A stretch of 12,235 nucleotides of DNA from Fidelibacterota bacterium (GTDB taxonomy: Bacteria; Fidelibacterota; UBA2242; JAFGTP01), in assembly GCA_029939785.1 (NCBI GenBank), contig JAOZSG010000065.1:1-12235 (forward strand), in the 5' to 3' direction. The translations under genes and the position numbers were made by a program. Below the pieces are notes generated by a model. That model was not told the DNA's origin and ran no database searches. It saw only the letters and a program-made list of their open reading frames with translations. Shown here one piece after another: positions 6,510 to 12,235 of the stretch. Numbering within the stretch: position 1 is the first letter of the stretch; every line of letters starts with the position of its first letter.

Positions 6510-7589
6510 TCAAAGATTCTCAATAATTTTTGCACCCATTTCAATAGTAGAAATAGGTTTACTATTTTTTTGACAAATATCACTGGTTCTGAAACCATCA
6601 CTAAGTGTTTTTTCAACAGCTTTTTCAATCTTTTCTGCTGCTTCTGTCAGATTAAATGAATATTTAAGCATCATCGCAGCACTGAGAATCTGGGCTATTG
6701 GATTTGCTATATTTTGTCCTGCAATATCTGGAGCAGAACCACCACCCGGCTCATACATGCCGAAACTGCCTTCAGCCAGACTTGCACTTGGTAACATCCC
6801 CAAAGAACCTGTCAATGCTCCTGCTTCATCTGAAAGAATATCTCCAAACATATTTCCACATAACATTACATCAAATTGCTGTGGATTACTTGTCAATTGC
6901 ATAGCAGCATTATCAACATACATTGGGATATATTTCACATCAGGATAATTTTTTGCTACTTCTTCTACAACTTCACGCCAGAATACCATTGTAGTTAAAA
7001 CATTGGCTTTATCAATTGAATGAACTTTTTTATTTCTCTTACGTGCAGCTTCAAAAGCAACTTCTGCTATACGTTTTACTTCCATACGTGAATATTTCAT
7101 TGTATCAAAAGCATATTCTTCATCACCTGAACCTTCGCGACCTTTTGGCTGACCAAAATAAATTCCACCTGTTAGTTCACGTACAACCAACAAATCAAAA
7201 CCTTTATCAGAGATATCTTTACGTAGTGATGAAGCAAAAGCTAATGATGGGTAGAGTTTCGCAGGTCGTAAGTTTGCATAAAGATTAAATGCTTTTCTTA
7301 AACCAAGTAGTGAATTAACCTCAACACCTTTCCATTTTTCAATATGCTGTTCTGCAACAGGTCCGCCAACAGAACCAAATAATATAGCATCTGCTTCCTG
7401 ACAAGTTTTTAAAGTGCTCTTGGGTAAATGACATTGATAATCAGCCCAAGCTGCACCACCAACTAAAGCATGATTATATTCAAATTCAATATTATATTGT
7501 TCCTGAATTTTATTGAGAACTTTGAGTGCCTGTTCCATCACTTCTGTTCCAATTCCATCTCCTGGTAAAACTGCTATTTTCTTTTTCAT
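6510..7589 (-). CDS. leuB: 3-isopropylmalate dehydrogenase
   Basis: Oxidises and decarboxylates 3-isopropylmalate with NAD+ to 2-ketoisocaproate, the third dedicated step of leucine synthesis; cytoplasmic. At 359 residues it has the usual LeuB length. Family landmarks are in order: LPGDGIGTEV (8-17), LFGSVGGP (70-77), the substrate arginines in LRKAFNLYANLRP (Arg98, Arg108) and VVRELTGGIYFGQPKG (Arg137, Tyr144), DKANVL with Lys194, YVDNAAMQL with Asp226, NMFGDILSDEAGALTGSLGMLPSASL with Asp250 and Asp254, and the NAD loop EPGGGSAPDIAGQNIANP. AGAGGA lies 4 nt before the ATG. It is the last gene of cimA-leuA-leuC-leuD-leuB, 60 nt after leuD. Next to cimA it may also act on 3-methylmalate in the citramalate route to isoleucine; that dual use is inference. 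Confidence 0.97.
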   Translation of the reverse strand: MKKKIAVLPGDGIGTEVMEQALKVLNKIQEQYNIEFEYNHALVGGAAWADYQCHLPKSTLKTCQEADAILFGSVGGPVAEQHIEKWKGVEVNSLLGLRKAFNLYANLRPAKLYPSLAFASSLRKDISDKGFDLLVVRELTGGIYFGQPKGREGSGDEEYAFDTMKYSRMEVKRIAEVAFEAARKRNKKVHSIDKANVLTTMVFWREVVEEVAKNYPDVKYIPMYVDNAAMQLTSNPQQFDVMLCGNMFGDILSDEAGALTGSLGMLPSASLAEGSFGMYEPGGGSAPDIAGQNIANPIAQILSAAMMLKYSFNLTEAAEKIEKAVEKTLSDGFRTSDICQKNSKPISTIEMGAKIIENL

Positions 7590-7611
7590 TGTATCCTCTT
7601 TGTTTGCTCAC

Positions 7612-7645
7612 GGATTAAAATGATATATATGGATAATATTAATCC
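7612..7645 (-). repeat. Short inverted repeat in the leuD-leuB spacer
   Basis: GGATTAA (7612-7618) and TTAATCC (7639-7645) are exact complements with a 20-nt AT-rich loop, placed between the leuD stop and the leuB ribosome binding site. It could form a weak hairpin at the 3' end of leuD. There is no T-run, so termination is unlikely; no other function can be read from the sequence. Confidence 0.3.
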
Positions 7646-7649
7646 AAAT

Positions 7650-8135
7650 TTATTTATTTTTGATTATGTAATTTAATAATCCACCTGCATCAAGCATTTT
7701 TTTTGCAAAATCAGGTAATGGAATAAATTCATATTCTTCATTTTTTGTGTGGTTCTTTAACAGACCATTTTTCAAATCAATTTCAACTTCATCTTTTGTA
7801 GAAATTTTATCTGCAACACCTTTGCTTTCAATTGCTAAAAAGCCATTGTTCAAACAATTACGATAAAATATTCGTGCGAAACTATCAGCAATAACTGCTC
7901 TGATTCCTGCTCCACGTAATGACCAAACTGCGTGCTCTCTGGAACTTCCACATCCAAAATCTTCACCGGCAACAATAAAATCACCCTCAGAAACATTATT
8001 TAAAAAATCTTTATCAATATCTTCCATTGCATGCAAGGCAAGGTCTTTTTCCTGATCCATATTTAAATAGCGTGCAGGAATAATTTCATCTGTATTTATA
8101 TGGTCTCGTTTATATGTATGTGCTTTTCCTATCAT
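7650..8135 (-). CDS. leuD: 3-isopropylmalate dehydratase small subunit (short type)
   Basis: The swivel-domain subunit that pairs with LeuC to isomerise 2-isopropylmalate to 3-isopropylmalate. At 161 residues it is the short form seen in archaea and many anaerobic bacteria, rather than the roughly 200-residue proteobacterial form. Motifs: INTDEIIPARYL (13-24) near the N-terminus, GEDFGCGSSREHAVW (57-71), which contacts substrate and cluster, and ADSFARIFYRN (83-93). The start is the ATG at 8135, because GGAG (8145-8142) lies 6 nt upstream; a TTG at 8147 would add four residues but overlaps that site. The leuC stop is 13 nt upstream, so the subunits are made from one message in probable equal amounts. 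With cimA in the operon, the pair may also isomerise citramalate. Confidence 0.96.
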   Translation of the reverse strand: MIGKAHTYKRDHINTDEIIPARYLNMDQEKDLALHAMEDIDKDFLNNVSEGDFIVAGEDFGCGSSREHAVWSLRGAGIRAVIADSFARIFYRNCLNNGFLAIESKGVADKISTKDEVEIDLKNGLLKNHTKNEEYEFIPLPDFAKKMLDAGGLLNYIIKNK

Positions 8136-8141
8136 TTTTTT

Positions 8142-8145
8142 CTCC
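8142..8145 (-). promoter_or_regulatory. Ribosome binding site deciding the leuD start
   Basis: GGAG inside the 13-nt leuC-leuD gap, 6 nt before the ATG at 8135-8133. It overlaps the alternative TTG (8147-8145), making the ATG the better start. Confidence 0.7.
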
Positions 8146-8148
8146 AAC

Positions 8149-9423
8149 TTAAGTCACTAATAAATATTTTCTCGGATCTGTAATTTTACCTTCAATCGCT
8201 GATGCTGCCACTGTTGCGGGACTACCAAGATACACTTCAGATTTTGGGCTGCCCATTCTGCCTATGAAATTTCTGTTTGTTGAAGATATACATTTTTCTC
8301 CGGCTGCCAAAATTCCCATGTGACCACCAAGACATGCACCACAAGTTGGTGTCGAAACAGTAGCACCGGCATCCATAAAAATATCCAACAGACCTTCTTT
8401 ATTTGCCTGTTTCCATATCTCAGTTGTAGCCGGAACGACAATCATACGTGTTTCAGAAGCAATTTTTTTGCCCTTTAAAATTTGTGCTGCTACACGTAAA
8501 TCTTCAATTCGTCCGTTTGTACAACTTCCCAAATATGCTTGATCAACTGTTATATTTTCTGTAATTTTACTTACTTTTTTGCCATTGCTGGGTAAACTAG
8601 GAAAAGCAACAATAGGTTCAAGTTTTGATACATCGATATCATAAACTTTTTCATATTTTGCATCTTCATCGCTGGAAAACAATTCAAACTCATCATTAGT
8701 CCTGCTTTTTACATAGTCTATGGTTTTTTGATCAGGATTTATCAGTCCTGCTTTTCCACCTGCTTCGATAGCCATATTACAAATTGTCATTCTACTTTCT
8801 ATTGTAAGTTCATCTATAACACTTCCTTTAAACTCCATAGATTTGTAAAGTGCACCATCAACTCCAATTCTATTAATTATATATAGAATTATATCCTTAG
8901 AATATACTCCAAAAGGTAGTTTTCCGGTAAGATTAAAAAGGATTGTTTCCGGTACTTTGAACCATAATTCTCCCGTAGCAATTGCAGCTGCGAGATCAGT
9001 GCTTCCCACTCCTGTTGAAAAGGCTCCCAATGCTCCGTGAGTACTGGTGTGACTATCACCACAAATAATTGTTTTACCGGGGGTAACATGACCTTGCTCA
9101 GGTAATAATGCATGGCATACACCATGTCTTCCAAGATCATAAAAATTTTCTATATTATGTTTTTTTACCCATCTTCTGATTTTTGCCACCATTTCAGCAG
9201 ATTTTATATCTTTATTTGGTATAAAATGATCCGGCATTACAACAATTTTTTTGGGATCACATACTTTGTCTATTGACCTTTCTTCCAGCATATCTATTGC
9301 CGGTGTTGTGGTAACGTCATGACACATTATCACATCTATTTCTGCATTTACTAAATCTCCGGGAACAACTTTTTTTCTCCCTGAATGTTTTGCTAATATT
9401 TTTTCTGTTATTGTGCTTCCCAC
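8149..9423 (-). CDS. leuC: 3-isopropylmalate dehydratase large subunit
   Basis: The aconitase-family subunit that carries the 4Fe-4S cluster and most of the active site. At 424 residues it is the shorter archaeal/Thermotoga-like class (the E. coli form is about 466), matching the short LeuD beside it. Cluster ligands are Cys301 in YLGSCTNGR and Cys361 and Cys364 in PTCGACLGGH. Other landmarks are DHFIPNKD (65-72), CGDSHTSTHGALGAFSTGVGSTD (121-143) and NRNFIGRMGSP (383-393). The start is GTG 9423 with AAAGGAG (9437-9431) 7 nt upstream; there is no nearby ATG. The 90-nt spacer from leuA holds a long imperfect hairpin ending 3 nt before this ribosome binding site, which could influence leuC translation. 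It acts with LeuD on 2-isopropylmalate and probably citramalate. Confidence 0.97.
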   Translation of the reverse strand: MGSTITEKILAKHSGRKKVVPGDLVNAEIDVIMCHDVTTTPAIDMLEERSIDKVCDPKKIVVMPDHFIPNKDIKSAEMVAKIRRWVKKHNIENFYDLGRHGVCHALLPEQGHVTPGKTIICGDSHTSTHGALGAFSTGVGSTDLAAAIATGELWFKVPETILFNLTGKLPFGVYSKDIILYIINRIGVDGALYKSMEFKGSVIDELTIESRMTICNMAIEAGGKAGLINPDQKTIDYVKSRTNDEFELFSSDEDAKYEKVYDIDVSKLEPIVAFPSLPSNGKKVSKITENITVDQAYLGSCTNGRIEDLRVAAQILKGKKIASETRMIVVPATTEIWKQANKEGLLDIFMDAGATVSTPTCGACLGGHMGILAAGEKCISSTNRNFIGRMGSPKSEVYLGSPATVAASAIEGKITDPRKYLLVT

Positions 9424-9440
9424 AATCTAGCTCCTTTATT

Positions 9441-9517
9441 TTAGTTAAATTGGTTGAATTTGTTAAACTCGTATAACCAATTTTCCCTAATTCAACCAGT
9501 TCAACAAACTCAACTAA
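9441..9517 (-). repeat. Long imperfect hairpin made of opposed 9-nt tandem repeats
   Basis: On the minus strand, 9517-9489 pairs with 9469-9441: 26 of 29 positions pair if G-U is allowed. Each arm is three 9-nt units. On the minus strand 9514-9488 reads GTTGAGTTT, GTTGAACTG, GTTGAATTA; on the plus strand 9444-9470 reads GTTAAATTG, GTTGAATTT, GTTAAACTC. The left arm includes the leuA stop codon, and the right arm ends 3 nt before the leuC Shine-Dalgarno site. An alternative smaller pairing exists between AATTGGTT (9448-9455) and AACCAATT (9475-9482). No T-run follows the stem. It may be a dispersed intergenic repeat, a processing site or a translation-modulating structure. Confidence 0.7.
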
Positions 9518-11061
9518 CCCATCTGTGGATGTTTTTTAGTTTTAAAATTATATGCTCTATTTATACCTTTTATAATGCTAAGAACACTTGCTTTAATTAC
9601 ATCCTCATTAACAGCTCTTCCGGAAAACAGATTACCTTTACCATCAGATAGTTTGATAGAAACATCGGCTAGTGCATCGGTTCCACCTGTAATAGCCTTT
9701 AGGTGATAATCTTCAAGTTTATATGATGAATCAACGATTTTCCAAACAGCATCACTTACAGCATCAATAGGACCGTCACCAATTCCGGCTTCTATTTTCA
9801 TTTCACCATCAACCATTAACTTTACGGATGCAGTTGGCATAAAATTACTTCCAGTAGTAACAGCAAAATCCACTAATTGGATTCTTTGTTCTTCTTCAGA
9901 TTCCTCGAGAACAAGGTCACGTATAATAGCAATAACATCATCGCGTTCTACAGATTTTTGTTTATCTGCCAGTTCTTTAACTTTTGCTGTAATCTGGGTA
10001 GTCTGTTCTGGCGTACAAGAGTAACCTTCTTCATCCAATAATGCAGCAACTGCATGTTTTCCCGAATGTTTACCGATTACTATATTAGTACCTTTCCAAC
10101 CAACTGATTCCGGTGTCATTATTTCGTAAGTTTCTTTATTACTCAAGACACCATGCTGGTGAATACCGGCTTCATGGGCAAATGCATTTTCACCAACAAT
10201 AGCCTTATTTCTCTGAATACTGATTCCAGTCAAATCCGAAACCAATTTGCTTGATTTATAGAGTTCTTTAGTATCAATGCCTATTTCAACATTAAAATAA
10301 TCATTTCGGGTAACAAGATTCATAACCACTTCTTCAAGAGAGGCATTTCCTGCTCGTTCACCAATGCCATTAATGCAACCTTCTACTTGAAGTGCACCAT
10401 TTTTTACGGCCGCAAGTGAATTTGCAACAGCATTACCAAGATCATTATGACAATGAACACTGATAATTATATCTTTTGCTTCCGGTACTTGTTCAAAAAG
10501 ATATTTTATTCGCTCTCCAAATTCTTTGGGCTCAGAATATCCAACAGTATCAGGAATATTGATAACCGTAGCTCCTGCATTTATTGCAGCTTTTACAACA
10601 TCACACATATAATCAAGACTTGTTCTTGCTGCATCTTCGGGTGAAAATTCCACATCATTACAATAACTTTTTGCTCGTTTTATGGCTTTTATTGCCATTG
10701 CAATAACTTCTTCTTTTGATTTATGGAGTTTTGAATCTCTATGAACTTTAGATGTTGCAATAAAGGTATGGATTCTTGGTTTGTTCGAATATTTCACAGC
10801 ATTCCAGCAACGATCAATATCTTTATAATTAGCACGGGCAAGACCACATATCGACGGACCTTTGATATTTTTTGCGATTAATTTTACTGCTTCAAAATCA
10901 CCATCTGAAGCAATAGGAAATCCAGCTTCAATAACATCCACACCTAATCGGGCAAGTTGTCTTGCAACGATCAGCTTTTCCTGAATTGTTAATGATGCAC
11001 CTGGGCTCTGTTCTCCATCACGTAATGTTGTATCAAAAATTGTAATTTTTCTTTTATTCAT
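9514..11061 (-). CDS. leuA: 2-isopropylmalate synthase
   Basis: Condenses acetyl-CoA with 2-ketoisovalerate to 2-isopropylmalate, the committed step of leucine synthesis; cytoplasmic. The 515 residues make a full-length bacterial LeuA. The catalytic TIM barrel (about 1-270) opens with FDTTLRDGEQSPG (9-21; metal ligand Asp15) and carries SVHCHNDLGNAVANS with metal ligands His203 and His205, and GCINGIGERAGNASLEE with Asn239. The linker domain includes HEAGIHQHGVL. The C-terminal regulatory domain (about 385-510) is intact, with FMPTASVKLMVDGE and GDGPIDAVSDA, so leucine feedback inhibition is expected. AGAGGAT precedes the ATG, 25 nt after the cimA stop. The parallel CimA next door belongs to the same superfamily, but this copy's length and motifs fit LeuA. 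A homocitrate synthase role is unlikely in this operon. Confidence 0.97.
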   Translation of the reverse strand: MNKRKITIFDTTLRDGEQSPGASLTIQEKLIVARQLARLGVDVIEAGFPIASDGDFEAVKLIAKNIKGPSICGLARANYKDIDRCWNAVKYSNKPRIHTFIATSKVHRDSKLHKSKEEVIAMAIKAIKRAKSYCNDVEFSPEDAARTSLDYMCDVVKAAINAGATVINIPDTVGYSEPKEFGERIKYLFEQVPEAKDIIISVHCHNDLGNAVANSLAAVKNGALQVEGCINGIGERAGNASLEEVVMNLVTRNDYFNVEIGIDTKELYKSSKLVSDLTGISIQRNKAIVGENAFAHEAGIHQHGVLSNKETYEIMTPESVGWKGTNIVIGKHSGKHAVAALLDEEGYSCTPEQTTQITAKVKELADKQKSVERDDVIAIIRDLVLEESEEEQRIQLVDFAVTTGSNFMPTASVKLMVDGEMKIEAGIGDGPIDAVSDAVWKIVDSSYKLEDYHLKAITGGTDALADVSIKLSDGKGNLFSGRAVNEDVIKASVLSIIKGINRAYNFKTKKHPQMG

Positions 11062-11070
11062 TTTAATCCT

Positions 11071-11090
11071 CTGGTATTAATTAATATCAG
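11071..11090. repeat. Near-perfect 20-bp palindrome in the cimA-leuA junction
   Basis: The 20 bases 11071-11090 read almost the same on both strands, with one mismatched pair (positions 4 and 17). The palindrome includes the cimA stop (11089-11087) and sits directly before the leuA ribosome binding site. It is centred on TTAATTAA. It could be a weak mRNA hairpin or a protein site, or chance in AT-rich sequence. Confidence 0.3.
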
Positions 11091-12235
11091 GTTTTTTGCA
11101 AGTAATATGAGATACTTTCTATCAAAGCTTCCCAACTTGCTTCTATAATATTTTCTGATACTCCTACAGTTCCCCAGGTATTTCCATTTGTACTTGAATC
11201 AATCAATACTCTTACCTTGGCTTCTGTTGCTTCTTTTGCATCTAAAACACGTACTTTGTAATCTGATAATTTCATTTTTTTTATTTTTGGATAAAACTTT
11301 GTCAATGCTTTTCTAAGAGCAATATCCAAGGCATTAACCGGTCCATTTCCTTCTGCTGCTGCATGTTCAAGTTCACCATCAACTTCCAATCTTACAGTAG
11401 CTTCAGAGCGAATCTCACCACTTTCATTTTTCTCAATCATGATCCTAAAACCATGTAAATCGAAAAAATCCTGAAATTCCCCTTTTACCCTGCTAATTAA
11501 TAATTCGAGTGAGCCTTCTGCGGCTTCATATGAATATCCCTGATGTTCCCTGTTTTTTAATTCCTGGACAATTGCATTTAGTTTATCACCATGTTTGTCA
11601 ATATCTATGTTCATTTCTTCAGCTTTATATTGAATATTACTGCGACCGGAAAGATCAGAAACAAGAACACGCCTGACATTACCTACAGTTTCTGGGAAAA
11701 TATGTTCATAGCAATTTGATTCTTTCATTACTGCACTAACATGCACTCCACCTTTGTGAGCAAAAGCAGATTTTCCGGTAAAAGGCATATCATCCTGATG
11801 AGAAAGATTTGCAATATCACTAACATATCTTGATAAATTTGTAATATGTTTTATGTTGTCATTAGGAATACAATCAAAACCTGCTTTAAGCTGTAGGTTG
11901 GGAATGACTTCACATAAATTTGCGTTTCCACATCTTTCTCCGTATCCGTTAATTGTACCCTGTACGTGAGAACATCCGGCCTGAATAGCAGCAATACTAT
12001 TTGCTACTGCAAGACCGGAATCATTGTGTGCATGGATACCAAGAGGAATGGTTATCATTTCTTTTACTTTGTTAACAATATTGGTTATCTCTGATGGTAG
12101 TGATCCACCATTGGTATCACAAAGAGCAATTACATCAGCACCACATTCCTGGGCAGTAAGTAAGGTTTTTATAGCATATTCTGCATTATCTTTATAGCCA
12201 TCAAAAAAATGTTCAGCATCGTAGATTAACTCTTT
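11087..12235 (-). CDS. cimA: (R)-citramalate synthase, 5' end outside window
   Basis: Condenses acetyl-CoA with pyruvate to (R)-citramalate, opening the threonine-independent route to 2-oxobutyrate and isoleucine. The frame stays open to the right edge, giving 382 residues of a family usually a little over 500, so about the first 140 (with the first metal-binding motif) are missing. The visible part begins KELIYDAEHFFDGYKDNAEYA, a CimA hallmark, followed by ALCDTNGGSLP, GIHAHNDSGLAVANS with the two metal-binding histidines, GTINGYGERCGNANL, and KSAFAHKGGVHVSAV. The C-terminal regulatory domain (SEATVRLEVDGELEHAAAEGNGPVNALD) is complete and is the likely site of isoleucine feedback. The residues between DTNGG and HAHND continue without a stop, so the gene does not begin at the internal ATG 12058. 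It heads the visible operon; its promoter is not in the window. Confidence 0.96.
   Translation of the reverse strand, partial: KELIYDAEHFFDGYKDNAEYAIKTLLTAQECGADVIALCDTNGGSLPSEITNIVNKVKEMITIPLGIHAHNDSGLAVANSIAAIQAGCSHVQGTINGYGERCGNANLCEVIPNLQLKAGFDCIPNDNIKHITNLSRYVSDIANLSHQDDMPFTGKSAFAHKGGVHVSAVMKESNCYEHIFPETVGNVRRVLVSDLSGRSNIQYKAEEMNIDIDKHGDKLNAIVQELKNREHQGYSYEAAEGSLELLISRVKGEFQDFFDLHGFRIMIEKNESGEIRSEATVRLEVDGELEHAAAEGNGPVNALDIALRKALTKFYPKIKKMKLSDYKVRVLDAKEATEAKVRVLIDSSTNGNTWGTVGVSENIIEASWEALIESISYYLQKT

Noticed and set aside
8136..8147. leuD start at TTG 8147
   Set aside because: It would overlap its own ribosome binding site; the ATG at 8135 has GGAG 6 nt upstream and gives the N-terminus expected for short LeuD.
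8889..9140. An 83-codon minus-strand frame inside leuC
   Set aside because: It is an alternate frame within the strongly conserved LeuC coding region and shows no domain or start signal of its own.
9441..9517. Reading the leuA-leuC repeat as a CRISPR fragment or as a plain terminator
   Set aside because: The units are 9 nt with no spacers, and no T-run follows the stem, so neither description fits.
11062..11086. A leucine or isoleucine attenuator or T-box between cimA and leuA
   Set aside because: The gap is only 25 nt with no leader peptide, no T-box motif and no terminator; any such control would lie upstream of cimA, outside the window.
11087..12058. cimA beginning at the internal ATG 12058
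   Set aside because: The frame continues upstream to the window edge with conserved CimA motifs (DAEHFFDGYK, CDTNGG), so this Met is internal.

Overview
The window looks like chromosomal DNA of an AT-rich, Gram-negative bacterium, most likely from the Fibrobacterota-Chlorobiota-Bacteroidota (FCB) superphylum, such as Ignavibacteria/Kapabacteria or Cloacimonadota-like lineages. This placement is an inference. It rests on a PorV/PorQ-type outer-membrane barrel protein, an ExbB-ExbD-ExbD-TonB cluster, a membrane-anchored S41 protease with a long C-terminal extension, a small lipoprotein c-type cytochrome, and clear Shine-Dalgarno sites with occasional TTG/GTG starts. No phage, transposon, CRISPR array, tRNA or rRNA was seen.

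Layout. (1) 1-655, minus: 5' part of a TPR-repeat protein running off the left edge. (2) About 656-928: divergent control region with nested inverted repeats. (3) 929-2545, plus: S41 C-terminal-processing protease. (4) 2578-4808, plus: a candidate promoter, then exbB, two different exbD genes and tonB, tightly packed. (5) 4835-4870: a strong inverted repeat that can terminate transcription from both sides between convergent units. (6) 6191-4894, minus: a PorV/PorQ-like outer-membrane protein followed by a monoheme cytochrome lipoprotein. (7) 6188-6509: an intergenic stretch with an inverted repeat just after leuB and two overlapping open frames that together look like a broken or frameshifted small membrane protein ending on the PorV-like start codon. 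(8) 12235-6510, minus: a branched-chain amino acid operon, cimA (5' end outside the window), leuA, leuC, leuD, leuB.

How the genes work together. CimA makes (R)-citramalate from pyruvate and acetyl-CoA, and LeuA makes 2-isopropylmalate from 2-ketoisovalerate and acetyl-CoA. LeuC/LeuD (isomerase) and LeuB (dehydrogenase) can then serve both routes, giving 2-oxobutyrate for isoleucine without threonine, and 2-ketoisocaproate for leucine. ExbB, ExbD1, ExbD2 and TonB form an inner-membrane motor using proton-motive force to drive outer-membrane processes. The protease is probably an envelope quality-control or processing enzyme; its adjacency to the motor may be coincidental.

Most of the window is ordinary. 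The most unusual items are the leuA-leuC spacer, an almost fully paired hairpin built of two opposed arrays of three 9-nt repeats ending next to the leuC ribosome binding site, and the possible hidden or broken small gene before the PorV-like gene.
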